Positions 1 to 9,434 of a DNA stretch of 64,000 bases are shown piece by piece. Below the pieces are notes generated by a model. The model had not been told where the DNA came from and did no database searches. It saw only the letters and a program-made list of their open reading frames with translations. The stretch's first letter is position 1, and each line of letters opens with the position of its first letter. Location: NCBI RefSeq assembly GCF_027270735.1, contig NZ_JAPWIJ010000003.1, forward strand, positions 496,001-560,000, given 5' to 3'. This DNA comes from Rhodococcus ruber. GTDB taxonomy: Bacteria; Actinomycetota; Actinomycetes; Mycobacteriales; Mycobacteriaceae. Position numbers and translations under genes: made by a program.

Positions 1-2660
1 TCAGCGCTCTCACTCGAATTACGCTGCGCCGCATCACCATCTGCCAGTGCGCGTAGCACCTCCCGCGCGCCGCTCTCGACCGCACCACGTCTGGGTCCGA
101 GCGGGTCTCGCGGCCAGGACGCCGTGTGCGGCACAGCTCCGAGTGGGTTCTGCACTCCGTCCTCCGGAGCCGGGGCCCACTGCTCGATCACAGCTGCGGC
201 GTCGTCAGATCCGCTTACTTGCCTGTGCAATTCGTCGAGAAACTCCGACGGCCCACGCGACTTCGTCGACGTTTGGTCCCAGTGGTGCGCGGACACCAAC
301 AGCACCCGTTCGGTTCGGGTCAGAGCCACGTAGAACAGCCGCCGGTCCTCGGCGAGCCGGCGCCGGGCGAGCGCATCCTTGTGGTTCTTTACTGCATCCT
401 CCAGGTCCTTACGGTTGTAGAGCTGGTCGAGCTCGAGAACCGGAACGCCCTCGGAGCCCTCACCGTCCAGCGCGCGATCACCGCGCAGCGACGGCGGTAG
501 TTCGGCCATGGCTCCGAGCCAGGTCGAAGACGCGTTCGACGACGGGAACACACCCTTCGCTACGTGCGGAACGGCCACGACCTCCCATTCGAGGCCCTTC
601 GCGGAGTGGACAGTGAGCACCTGCACTCGATGTGGCGCGACCTCGACCTCCCCTGGTGCGAGGCCGTCCTCGACCGTCTCCGCCGCAGCGAGGAACGACA
701 GAAACCCGGTCACCGTGGCGGTGGGATTGTCTGCGTAATCGGCCACCACGTGAGCGAATGCATCCAGATGTTCACGGCCGACTGCCCCGTCGGTACCGAT
801 CGGTGTCCGGGCTTGCGCTTCGACCCCGATGTTCATGATCCGCTCGATGTCGCCGACCAATTCCGTCAGCGGTTGCCCGATTCGGTCGCGCAGCAGGTGC
901 AGTTCACCCGCGAGCGCGACGATCCGCCGGTAGCCGACCTCCGAGTAACGGTCGTCCGGACCTGGATCGGCTATGGCGTCTGCCAGGCCCGCCTGCTCGG
1001 ACTGCTCGCCGGGCAATGCACTGCCGAGTGCGGCATCCAACGCCTCGGGGTCGTCGACCCGACCCGCGGTGCCGTACCCGCCGCGGATCTCGAGTTCTCG
1101 GGCACGCTGGGAGAGTGCCCGCAGATCCGTCGGCCCGATCTGCCACCGAGAACCGGTGAGGATGCGCATCGCGGAACTGCCGGCAGTCGGGTCGGCGACC
1201 AGTCGCAGCATCGCGATGATGTCTGCCACCTCGGGGACGTGCAGCAATCCGCCGAGCCCGACGACCTCCACCGGCAACCCACGGCTGCGCAGTACGTCGG
1301 CAATCGGTTCGGCATCGGCGTTGCGCCGCACCAGAACTGCAGCGGTGGGCGGTGGCCGATCCTGCTCGAGGGCCGAGCGGTACTCCCCCGCAATCCGGTC
1401 GGCAATCCACTCGCGTTCGCCCAGAACCGTATCGGTAACGGCAATTCGGACGTCTCCGGGAACAGCTCCCGGACGTGCCCGCAGAGTCGGCACCGGAACA
1501 CCGACGCGGCGCAGTGGATCGGTGATCAGGTTCGCCAGAGTCAGCGCCTCGGGCGGATTTCGCCAGCTGGTGAGTAGTTCCAGTCGAGGGGCCGGGTCAC
1601 CGTCGGCCTGCGGAAAGTCGGTGGCGAACCGTGGCAGGTTCGCTGCCGAGGCACCGCGCCAGCCGTAGATCGATTGCATCGGATCGCCGACCGCCGTCAG
1701 CGCCAACGTGGGGTCGCCGCCGGATCCGAACAGTGACGACAGCAGGACGCGTTGGGCATGCCCGGTGTCCTGGTATTCGTCGAGCAGTACCAGCCGAAAA
1801 CGTTGCCGTTCAGCTGTTCCCACCTCCGCATGGTCGGCCGCGACCCGCGCCGCCATCGACATCTGCGAGCCGAAATCCAGAGCGCCCTCTCGGCGCAGAG
1901 TCTGGCCCAGCCGTTCCACCAACGGCAACAAACCGATTCGTTGATGCTGTGCGTCGAGGATGTTCAGCAACTCTTTGGTGGGGCCGCCGCGTTGTCGCGG
2001 GCCGGGCCCGAGCGTGTGAACCAGTTTCTCCAACTCCACGTGAGCCTGGCGCAGCTCATCGGGATCGACGAGATGCTCGGCCAACTGGCCCGAGAGCGCC
2101 AGCACCGACTCGGTTACCGACGTGGGGTTTCGGTCGGTGTCCAGGTCGCCGTCCCAGGTGCTGACGACGCGGTGCGCCAGCTGCCACAATTCGGTTTCCG
2201 AGAGCAGTGTGGCGGACGGTTCGATCGGCAGCAGCAAGCCGTGCTCGGTGAGCAGTCGGCCTGCATAGGAGTGATACGTGCTCACTTCGGGCTCGGCACC
2301 GAGAATCCGTTCACGCAGTGCCAGACTGGGATCGAGTGCGCGCACCAGATCGGATCCGGCCAGCCGCGCCAGCCGCGCCCTGATCCGAGACGTCAACTGC
2401 TGCGCGGCCTTTCGAGTGAAAGTCAGGCCGAGCACCTGGTCGGGGTCGACGAAACCGTTGGCCACCATCCACACCACCCGGGCGGCCATCGTCTCGGTCT
2501 TGCCCGCCCCCGCTCCTGCCACCACGAGCATCGGGCCGGGCGGGGCCGCGATCACCGCGGCCTGCTCGTCGGTCGGCGGATGCTTCTGTCCGAGTGCCCG
2601 GGCGAGCTCGACCGGCGACACCCGCACCGAACCGGTCCGTTTCTTCGTCGGTGTCGTCAC
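1..2660 (-). CDS. adnB: AdnB, ATP-dependent helicase-nuclease subunit (3' part off window)
   Basis: UvrD-family motor subunit of the AdnAB complex, which unwinds and resects double-strand breaks in mycobacteria and relatives. About 886 residues are visible and the frame is open to the window edge, so the C-terminal nuclease domain is mostly missing. Walker A (AGAGAGKT) is at residues 48-55. A canonical motif II (DEYQD) is at 294-298, followed by the motif III region (VGDPMQSIYGWRGA). The GTG start overlaps the adnA stop by 4 bp (GTGA), so translation is probably coupled. Order adnA then adnB matches Rv3202c-Rv3201c. Family assignment is firm; the cut end is the only limit. Confidence 0.93.
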   Translation of the reverse strand, partial: MTTPTKKRTGSVRVSPVELARALGQKHPPTDEQAAVIAAPPGPMLVVAGAGAGKTETMAARVVWMVANGFVDPDQVLGLTFTRKAAQQLTSRIRARLARLAGSDLVRALDPSLALRERILGAEPEVSTYHSYAGRLLTEHGLLLPIEPSATLLSETELWQLAHRVVSTWDGDLDTDRNPTSVTESVLALSGQLAEHLVDPDELRQAHVELEKLVHTLGPGPRQRGGPTKELLNILDAQHQRIGLLPLVERLGQTLRREGALDFGSQMSMAARVAADHAEVGTAERQRFRLVLLDEYQDTGHAQRVLLSSLFGSGGDPTLALTAVGDPMQSIYGWRGASAANLPRFATDFPQADGDPAPRLELLTSWRNPPEALTLANLITDPLRRVGVPVPTLRARPGAVPGDVRIAVTDTVLGEREWIADRIAGEYRSALEQDRPPPTAAVLVRRNADAEPIADVLRSRGLPVEVVGLGGLLHVPEVADIIAMLRLVADPTAGSSAMRILTGSRWQIGPTDLRALSQRARELEIRGGYGTAGRVDDPEALDAALGSALPGEQSEQAGLADAIADPGPDDRYSEVGYRRIVALAGELHLLRDRIGQPLTELVGDIERIMNIGVEAQARTPIGTDGAVGREHLDAFAHVVADYADNPTATVTGFLSFLAAAETVEDGLAPGEVEVAPHRVQVLTVHSAKGLEWEVVAVPHVAKGVFPSSNASSTWLGAMAELPPSLRGDRALDGEGSEGVPVLELDQLYNRKDLEDAVKNHKDALARRRLAEDRRLFYVALTRTERVLLVSAHHWDQTSTKSRGPSEFLDELHRQVSGSDDAAAVIEQWAPAPEDGVQNPLGAVPHTASWPRDPLGPRRGAVESGAREVLRALADGDAAQRNSSESA

Positions 2661-5600
2661 TGCTCGGTCACCTGCCTCCCTGTCTCGTGTGCCGGGCAAC
2701 TGGACTTGACCGGGCAGTGCCTACAGCCGTCGTTCACGCGCGCTTCGAATGTCGGCCCCTGTGTTGCCGATGCGGCCTGGTGCACGGTGTCCCGCCACTC
2801 CTCGAGTTTCTCCGGCGTCGGAACCTCCTGTACGCGCTGAGTCGCCCCGTCCTTGTTGTGCGGTTTGGCAACGAACACCAGCCGGGCTCCGCCGGGTTCG
2901 CCCGCGGGCTCGCCCTCGATCGCACCGGCTGCAGCAGCAACCTGATAGGTGGCCAGCTGGTGGTGGTTACGTGCGTCCTCCTTCGACATGACGGTCTTCG
3001 CCGTCTTGACGTCGATGATCACCGGCCGACCGTCCGGGTCGTGTTCGAGTCGATCGATACGTCCACGCAACGCGACCGCCGGCTCGTTCTCGGACCGCGC
3101 TTCCAGGACGCCGTCGACCTGTACTTCCACTCCGGCCTCGGTGAGCTCGCCTCGACTGCCGTGCAGCCAACTCTCGAATGTCTCCAGCATGGCCCCGGTT
3201 CGATCCAGCTCATGCCGCGAGTACCACTGCGAACCGAGATCGACTGCGTCCCATGCTGTTTCGAGTGCACGACGAAGTTGCTCCGGTGGCATCCGACCGG
3301 CCACTGCCTGAACGAGAGTGTGCACGAGAGTACCGGTGACCGCATGGGTGTTGGTGCCGTCGTTGCCGCCGTGACGTTCAAGCATCCACCGCAGCGGACA
3401 GGTGGTGAGTTGTTCCACCGTCGACGGAGACAGCGGCACCGGGCCGTCTCCGAGCTGCCACAACGGCGCGTCGGTGCTGAGCCCCGCCACCCCGAACCAC
3501 TCGTCCGGATGCGCGCCTCGGACACCGGCGTCGGCGAGAGTTGCCAGATGGCGAGCAGCTCGGGCTCGCTTGTCCGGATCCTGCTCGGCAACGACTGGAT
3601 CGCACACGACACTGCGCAGCTCGGCAACCAGCATCGGCAGCGCCAACACCCGATGTGCGGACTCGGGTGCTTCGAGCGGAAGGAGGGACTCGCCGTCGAC
3701 GTCCACCCCGCGCAGTTCGTCGACGAAGCGGGAACGAACGAGGTCGGCATCGCCGGTACTGGAATCGACGGCAGTGACGAGCAGAGTCGATCGAGCGCGG
3801 CTGCACGCGACCAGAAACAGCGTGCGCTCCTCGGCGAGCAGGGGTGCCGATTTCGACAGACGCCCGTCGAGTGCTGCTCCGGCGTCGAACGTTCCGGACA
3901 CGAGGTCGACCAGGGTGTCGGTTCCGAGGAGGCTTCCGCGCGCTCGAAGGCCCGGCCACAAACCTTCCTGAACCCCGGCCACCGCAACGAGCTCCCATTC
4001 CCGACCCGCAGCAGAGTGCGCACTGAGCAGGGTGACGGCGTCGGCCCGAACCGTGGCGCGATGCGAGTTCAGAGTGGGGATCTCCTGCTGCGCAATGTAA
4101 TCGAGAAATCCGCCGATCTGTGCCCGCGGCAGTCTGTCGACATAGGCTGCCGCCGCATCGAACAACGCAACCACTGCATCGAGGTCACGGTCCGCCTGGG
4201 CACCGGCCGAGCCACCCCACGCGGACGCGCCGGCCCACCGACGTTCGAGACCCGATGCCTGCCAGGCTGCCCACAACACGTCCTCGACACCGCGACCCGT
4301 CCGGGCAACCGCTCTCGCCTTTCGGATCACGCCGAGGGCTTTGCGCAGTGGCGCGGACTCCACATCCGACAGTCCGCCGATCCATCCGGTCTTTCCACGA
4401 GAATCGTCGGTGAGGACGCCCCTGAGAAGTTCGGCCGAGTCGCGTTCACCGCCCGATGCGAGCTCGAGTCTTCTCATTCCCCGACGCAGTCGACGCAGAC
4501 CCACCGGATCGGCTCCGCCGATCGGCCCGGACAGCAAAGCCAGTGCATCTTCACCGTCGAAGGTCGGATCGGAGATCGCACGCAGTACCAGCAGTAGACC
4601 CACCGCCCCGTGCTGGCGATGCAGCGGAAGCTCGGAGGTGGGCGTGATCATCGGAACACCTGCTGCGTGCAGTGCCCGGCGCAACGGTGCAACGGTCCTC
4701 GGCACCGACCGCACCACGATGGCCATCTCGGACCACGGCATACCGTCGATCAGGTGGGCCCGCCGCATGGCGTCGGCGATGATCGCGGCTTCCTTGGCCG
4801 GCGAGGACGTGACGTGCACCCGAGCATGAGGGTTGCCGAATCGAGCAACGGCTACTGGCTCGGGACACCGGTGCCGACCGAGCCCGGGCAAGCGCCTCGC
4901 CACGATATCGGTCAACTCGGCAACCTCCGGCACGGACCGGTGATTGCGCGTCAGCATTACTCGCCGTGGCGAATCGACCTCGACGAGGTCGGCCACGAAT
5001 GTGGGATCGGCACCACGAAAAGTGAACACGGATTGATCGGGATCCCCCGCGACGACGGTCAATTCGGTGTCGGTACCGATCAGCCGAACCAATTGTGCTG
5101 CTTGCGGATCGAGGTGCTGAGCATCGTCGACGACGAGGTGGCGGATGCGGGCACGTTCACTGCGAAGCAGTTCCGGGTCGGTGGCGAACGCCATCAGCGC
5201 GGCACCGATGAGCTCGGCGGCATCCAGACCTGGTGCCGTGGCTCCCGCAGCTTCGACGCCCACTGCCCCGCGCAGCAACATGGCCTGCTCGTACCGAGCG
5301 GCGAACCGTCCGACAGCAACCCACTCGGACTTGCTGTGCTTGCGACCGAGTTTGATCAGGTCTTCCGGTCCGATTCCGCGTTCGGCGGACCTGAGCATCA
5401 TGTCTCGCACCGCGGTCACGAACCCCGCGGTGCCGAGCGCAGGGCGCAAACGATCCGGCCACTCGGCGGCACCGTCCTCTAGGTCACCCCGCAGCATCTC
5501 GCGCACCACGGCGTCCTGCTCGGCACCGGTCAGCAACCGCGGCGGCGGGTTGCCGTAGAGAGACGCCTGGAGTCTGAGCACCGCGAAGGCATAGGAGTGC

Positions 5601-5968
5601 ACCGTCCGTACCAACGGTTCACGTGTTGCTCTCAGCGCGTGATCTCCACTGAAGAGGCCGGAGGTGATCACCTCCCGCACCGCGGTTGCCGCCCGTTTGG
5701 ACTGTGTCAGCACCAGAACCGATTCCGGGTCCCCGGAGACTATGCGCGAGACCGCGTAGTCGGCGACGAGCGATGTCTTTCCCGTCCCGGGGCCACCGAG
5801 TATCTGCCACGGATTCCACCGGGGTGCGCCGTGCGCCGCCTCCGCCGCCGAATCCGGTCGTGACGACAACAGCTGAGCAGCCGCGCCGACCCACGTGCGG
5901 GCCGGCCGAGCCACCTTGGGTGCCCGGACGAGGGTGACCGTCGCGCCGTGTCTGCCGTCCGTGCTCAT
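2657..5968 (-). CDS. adnA: AdnA, ATP-dependent helicase-nuclease subunit
   Basis: Partner of AdnB in the AdnAB resection machine (1103 aa). The N-terminal UvrD-like motor has Walker A GGPGTGKT near residues 58-65, a diverged motif II reading DDAQ instead of DExQ, and GDPDQSVFTFRGAD. The C-terminal PD-(D/E)XK nuclease shows GRIDRLEHD, IIDVKTAK and a QLATYQ segment. The last residues hold C-x2-C-x5-C, which with an upstream TTCPLRW cysteine looks like the Fe-S staple of AddB-type nucleases (inferred). ATG at 5968 was chosen over an in-frame GTG at 5986. It is divergent from the hydrolase gene at 6078. Confidence 0.94.
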   Translation of the reverse strand: MSTDGRHGATVTLVRAPKVARPARTWVGAAAQLLSSRPDSAAEAAHGAPRWNPWQILGGPGTGKTSLVADYAVSRIVSGDPESVLVLTQSKRAATAVREVITSGLFSGDHALRATREPLVRTVHSYAFAVLRLQASLYGNPPPRLLTGAEQDAVVREMLRGDLEDGAAEWPDRLRPALGTAGFVTAVRDMMLRSAERGIGPEDLIKLGRKHSKSEWVAVGRFAARYEQAMLLRGAVGVEAAGATAPGLDAAELIGAALMAFATDPELLRSERARIRHLVVDDAQHLDPQAAQLVRLIGTDTELTVVAGDPDQSVFTFRGADPTFVADLVEVDSPRRVMLTRNHRSVPEVAELTDIVARRLPGLGRHRCPEPVAVARFGNPHARVHVTSSPAKEAAIIADAMRRAHLIDGMPWSEMAIVVRSVPRTVAPLRRALHAAGVPMITPTSELPLHRQHGAVGLLLVLRAISDPTFDGEDALALLSGPIGGADPVGLRRLRRGMRRLELASGGERDSAELLRGVLTDDSRGKTGWIGGLSDVESAPLRKALGVIRKARAVARTGRGVEDVLWAAWQASGLERRWAGASAWGGSAGAQADRDLDAVVALFDAAAAYVDRLPRAQIGGFLDYIAQQEIPTLNSHRATVRADAVTLLSAHSAAGREWELVAVAGVQEGLWPGLRARGSLLGTDTLVDLVSGTFDAGAALDGRLSKSAPLLAEERTLFLVACSRARSTLLVTAVDSSTGDADLVRSRFVDELRGVDVDGESLLPLEAPESAHRVLALPMLVAELRSVVCDPVVAEQDPDKRARAARHLATLADAGVRGAHPDEWFGVAGLSTDAPLWQLGDGPVPLSPSTVEQLTTCPLRWMLERHGGNDGTNTHAVTGTLVHTLVQAVAGRMPPEQLRRALETAWDAVDLGSQWYSRHELDRTGAMLETFESWLHGSRGELTEAGVEVQVDGVLEARSENEPAVALRGRIDRLEHDPDGRPVIIDVKTAKTVMSKEDARNHHQLATYQVAAAAGAIEGEPAGEPGGARLVFVAKPHNKDGATQRVQEVPTPEKLEEWRDTVHQAASATQGPTFEARVNDGCRHCPVKSSCPAHETGRQVTEQ

Positions 5969-6077
5969 GAGTACAGATGCAATCACGGACCACCGACAAT
6001 GCTCGTCTCAGTGCCGAGGCACCCGCACCGGACCGGCAGAATCCGCGGCGGGCAAGCCATGCGGCATAGTGGTCGAC

Positions 6078-6854
6078 GTGCCCGAGTTGAATCTGCATAC
6101 GTTCGGACCCGCAGACGGTCCTGAAATCCTCGCCGTTCACGGTGTGACAGGCCACGGTGCCCGCTGGTGGGATCTCGCCGAGAATCACCTGCCCGAAGCC
6201 CGAATTCTGGCTCCTGATCTGATCGGCCACGGCTATTCCCCGGCCACGCCGCCTTGGGACATCGACGCGCAGGTCACGGCTCTGAAGGCCGTGCTGGACG
6301 CCCACGCGCGCGGTCCGGTCGTGGTGCTCGGACATTCGTACGGCGGCGCGTTGGCCGTCCATCTCGCGCAGAGATTCCCGGACGCGGTGCGGGCGCTGGT
6401 TCTGCTCGATCCCGCGATCGCTCTGCCTCCGGACGAGCTGCTCGAGGTGGCCGAGGCCACCGCGAAGTCCCCCGATTACACCGACGCCGACGAGGCGCGA
6501 TCGGAGAAGATCCACGGGGCGTGGGCGGACGTGCCCACCGAGTTGCTCGACCGCGAGGTCGCCGACCACCTGGTTCCCGCCGAAGGCGGAAAGGTGGCGT
6601 GGCGTATGTCGATTCCGGCGATCGTTGCGACGTGGGGCGAGCTCGCTCGTCCGATCGTGGTACCCGCCGAGAGCGTCCCGACCATCGTGGTTCGGGCCAT
6701 GCGCGTCGAACCCCCTTATGTCACCGACGAATTCCTTGCCGCGCTGCGAGAGAAACTCGGTGAGAACCTGCGCACCGTCGAGCTGGACTGTGATCACATG
6801 GTCGGCCAGGCCAAGCCGGTCGAGGTGGCCGAGCTGGTGCGATCCGTGCTCTAG
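6078..6854 (+). CDS. Alpha/beta hydrolase, LipV-like
   Basis: Alpha/beta-hydrolase-fold protein of 258 aa. It shows an oxyanion HGV region (VHGVTGHG), the nucleophile elbow GHSYGG with the catalytic Ser, and a late DCDHM carrying the likely catalytic His. It resembles mycobacterial LipV (Rv3203), which sits at the same place next to adnA, so an esterase or lipase role is likely; the substrate cannot be read from sequence. GTG at 6078 aligns best with the family N-terminus; GTG at 6069 is an alternative and no strong Shine-Dalgarno decides. The next gene starts one base after its stop. Confidence 0.85.
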   Translation: MPELNLHTFGPADGPEILAVHGVTGHGARWWDLAENHLPEARILAPDLIGHGYSPATPPWDIDAQVTALKAVLDAHARGPVVVLGHSYGGALAVHLAQRFPDAVRALVLLDPAIALPPDELLEVAEATAKSPDYTDADEARSEKIHGAWADVPTELLDREVADHLVPAEGGKVAWRMSIPAIVATWGELARPIVVPAESVPTIVVRAMRVEPPYVTDEFLAALREKLGENLRTVELDCDHMVGQAKPVEVAELVRSVL

Positions 6855-7196
6855 ATGGCCCCGATCACCGAAAGCCAAGTCGAGCGAGTGCGCGCATTGG
6901 TCGCGTCCATCCCCTCGGGATTCGTCGCCACGTACGGAGACATCGCGGCCGCGGCCGACCTGTCGAGTCCACGCATCGTGGGATGGATCATGCGCACCGA
7001 CTCCGCCGACCTCCCGTGGCATCGCGTCCTCGGAGCCAGTGGCAGGCCCGCCCCGCACCTCGCCACCCGGCAGCTCGAGACGCTGCGCGGCGAAGGAGTG
7101 GCAGTCCGCGACGGCAGAGTGCCGCTGAAGTCGATTCGATTCGACTTCGGGGCGCTCCCATCGCCGCTCGAGTCGACCACTAACCTCGGAGGATGA
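6855..7196 (+). CDS. atl: Alkyltransferase-like DNA-binding protein (ATL)
   Basis: Small (113 aa) protein with the MGMT/Ogt DNA-binding domain. The active-site motif is PWHR rather than PCHR, so the methyl-accepting Cys is replaced by Trp. That is the mark of ATL proteins, which bind O6-alkylguanine and flag it for nucleotide excision repair instead of reversing it. The RVLGASGR segment after the motif is also typical. It begins directly after the hydrolase stop and overlaps the next start by 4 bp (ATGA). It matches the position of Rv3204. Confidence 0.92.
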   Translation: MAPITESQVERVRALVASIPSGFVATYGDIAAAADLSSPRIVGWIMRTDSADLPWHRVLGASGRPAPHLATRQLETLRGEGVAVRDGRVPLKSIRFDFGALPSPLESTTNLGG

Positions 7197-7639
7197 ACAT
7201 CAGAGACGGGCTCGGGCAATTCGATCCACGCCCCACGGCGAAGTTCGCCCTGTCGAAGGCGAGCACCTTCGTCGCCTCTGCCGGTCTGGTCGTCGACGAG
7301 GTCTCGGGCACCCGGGTGGCGGGTCATATCGATTTGACGGACGAGCACTTCACCCCGTGGGGCGTCGTACACGGCGGGGTCTACACAACCGCTGTGGAGA
7401 GCGCCGCGAGCATCGGTGCAAGTGAGGCGGTGAAGGACCGCGGTGAGTTCGCGGTGGGAGTGCACAACGGCACCGACTTTCTCCGCGCGAGCAAGGGCGG
7501 TCGCGTCGACGTTCTCGCAGAACCGTTGCAGCAGGGTCGTGTTCAACAATTGTGGCTGGTCACCATCACCGCCTCCGACAGCGGCAAGACCATCGCACGC
7601 GGTCAGGTTCGGCTGCAGAACGTGCCACTGCCGACATGA
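7193..7639 (+). CDS. PaaI-type hotdog-fold acyl-CoA thioesterase
   Basis: 148-aa hotdog-fold protein with the PaaI/4HBT signature WGVVHGGVYTTAVESAAS, which in the family carries the catalytic Asn/Asp-Glu region and the CoA-binding glycines. It probably hydrolyses acyl- or aryl-CoA; the substrate is unknown. The ATG overlaps the atl stop (ATGA), so it ends a three-gene coupled run. It is the first gene of the stretch that, from memory, differs from the M. tuberculosis order. Confidence 0.88.
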   Translation: MNIRDGLGQFDPRPTAKFALSKASTFVASAGLVVDEVSGTRVAGHIDLTDEHFTPWGVVHGGVYTTAVESAASIGASEAVKDRGEFAVGVHNGTDFLRASKGGRVDVLAEPLQQGRVQQLWLVTITASDSGKTIARGQVRLQNVPLPT

Positions 7640-7652
7640 CAGCGCTCGAACC

Positions 7653-9434
7653 ATGACGCCGGTGTGCGATGCGATCGTCCTCGCAGGCGGTCGCGGATCG
7701 AGGATGGCCGATCCCGAGCACTCGACGTCGCCGAAGGAGGTGGACAAGCCGGCCTTGACCGTCGGCGGCCGTCGAATGGTCGATATCGCAGTGGACGCCG
7801 TATCGAACTGCCGTAGAACGGTTCTGGTGGGTCCACCACGCGACGGAGTGGCAGAACACGTTGTCCAGACCCGCGAGTCACCTGCCGGCGGTGGGCCCGT
7901 TGCGGCCCTCGCCGCGGGACTCCGATCCCTCGATGACACTGCACATTCAGTACACGCTGCAGATCTGGTGGCCGTCGTCGCGGCGGACATTCCGCTTCTC
8001 GATTCCGCCGCACTGGAGTCCCTCATCGATTCCATCGCTCACTCCGCAGCAGGTGCGGTATTCGCTCGCGACAACGCGGGCCGCACACAGTTCCTGTTGG
8101 GCGTGTGGCAGCACACCACGCTGCGATCTGCTGTGGCACAGCTGGATTCGGTAGAAGGCGTATCGATGCGCCGGATCGTTCCGGTCGATCATCAGGTCAT
8201 CGCGCTTCCCGATATCGAGGACTGCGACACCCCTGCCGACCTTCTGGCGGCGCGCCTCGCCGCGCAGCCGTCGCAGACGCTGGAGGTCGCCGACGCGTTG
8301 GAGCGCATTCGAAGCAGTCTGCCTCCCCTGCCGACCCGTCGAATTACCCTGCAGGACAGTGCCGGAACCGTTCTTGCAGAACCCCTCGTGTCCCAGACCG
8401 CGTTGCCGGCAGTCGACATCTCCGCGATGGACGGTTACGCCGTCTGCGGCTCCGAGCCGTGGACGCTGCGGCCCCAGATCGCCTACGCCGGAAGTGTCGA
8501 TATCACCGGACTCGTCGACGGAACGGCAGTGCGCATCGCGACCGGTGCTGCGGTTCCGGCCGGTGCCACGTCGGTGGTGCGCGACGAGCACGTGACCCAC
8601 GATCCGGACGGGTCGGTACGTCGACTGTCGGCCACAGCCCAGTCGGACGACACGCGGCGGCGTGGCGAGGACTGGCTGCCGGGCACCGAGCTCGTCTCCG
8701 CCGGAACTCCGATCGATGCGGCGGTACGGTCTGTCGCCGCCAGCGCGGAAGTGTTCGACGTGACGGTGCGCGGCCCGGTTCGTGGTCGAGTAGTGGTCAG
8801 CGGCAACGAGATTCGATCGACTGGGCCACTGGCCCCCGGCGAGACCCGAGACGTTCTCGGATCGGTGTTGCCGGAGTACCTGGCGCACTGCGGCATCGCG
8901 GTCGTCGATGTGACACTGCTCGACGACTCGGCGACGCAGTTTCGAGACGTCCTGACTCGTACACAGGACGTGGACGTCGTCGTCGTGGTCGGAGCGACCG
9001 GTGGCGGTGCCGCCGATCAACTGCGCTCGACACTCGCACTGCTCGACGCGAAGCCCATCGTCGGCCGGATGCGTGTCAGACCCGGCGGTTCCCAGATCAC
9101 CGCGGCGCTGCCCGACGGCACAGTGGTGCTCGGCTTACCCGGCAACCCGCTGGCAGCCGTTGCTACGGCCCTACTGACGGCTCCGGCGATCGTCGACGCG
9201 CTGACCGGCAGAACGGTGCGTCCACCACGAATGGGTCTGTTGTCCAACGCCGCGGACGTCGGATCTGCAGTCCCACGCCTCGTCCCTGTCACCGTCGACG
9301 GGACGCGCTGGCGGGCAGATATTCAGGTACGCACAGCGCATCTCGCTCATCTGGTCGGCCGGGATGCGCTCGCACTGGTTCCGGCCGAGATCAGTGACGA
9401 CGAGCCGGTGACCATTCTTCCGTTGCCGTACTGA
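7653..9434 (+). CDS. MobA-MoeA fusion, molybdenum cofactor synthesis
   Basis: 593-aa two-domain protein. Residues 1 to about 190 form a MobA-like nucleotidyltransferase: LAGGRGSRM near the start, DKPALTVGG, and VAADIPLL in place of the usual DMP. MobA attaches GMP to molybdopterin. From about 205 on it is MoeA, the molybdate-insertion enzyme: DISAMDGYAV, GATGGGAAD and GLPGNPLAA. Start ATG 7653 begins the nucleotide-binding strand correctly; the frame is open further upstream but only inside the thioesterase gene. Its last 44 bp overlap the convergent cbiX gene. Molybdenum cofactor would serve nitrate reductase, which is not in the window. Confidence 0.9.
   Translation: MTPVCDAIVLAGGRGSRMADPEHSTSPKEVDKPALTVGGRRMVDIAVDAVSNCRRTVLVGPPRDGVAEHVVQTRESPAGGGPVAALAAGLRSLDDTAHSVHAADLVAVVAADIPLLDSAALESLIDSIAHSAAGAVFARDNAGRTQFLLGVWQHTTLRSAVAQLDSVEGVSMRRIVPVDHQVIALPDIEDCDTPADLLAARLAAQPSQTLEVADALERIRSSLPPLPTRRITLQDSAGTVLAEPLVSQTALPAVDISAMDGYAVCGSEPWTLRPQIAYAGSVDITGLVDGTAVRIATGAAVPAGATSVVRDEHVTHDPDGSVRRLSATAQSDDTRRRGEDWLPGTELVSAGTPIDAAVRSVAASAEVFDVTVRGPVRGRVVVSGNEIRSTGPLAPGETRDVLGSVLPEYLAHCGIAVVDVTLLDDSATQFRDVLTRTQDVDVVVVVGATGGGAADQLRSTLALLDAKPIVGRMRVRPGGSQITAALPDGTVVLGLPGNPLAAVATALLTAPAIVDALTGRTVRPPRMGLLSNAADVGSAVPRLVPVTVDGTRWRADIQVRTAHLAHLVGRDALALVPAEISDDEPVTILPLPY

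Noticed and set aside
2594..4597. A 667-codon plus-strand open frame opposite adnA (and 1752-2840 opposite the adnB/adnA junction)
   Set aside because: Its translation has no recognisable domain and lies fully antisense to strongly conserved helicase coding sequence; long shadow frames are expected in high-GC DNA.
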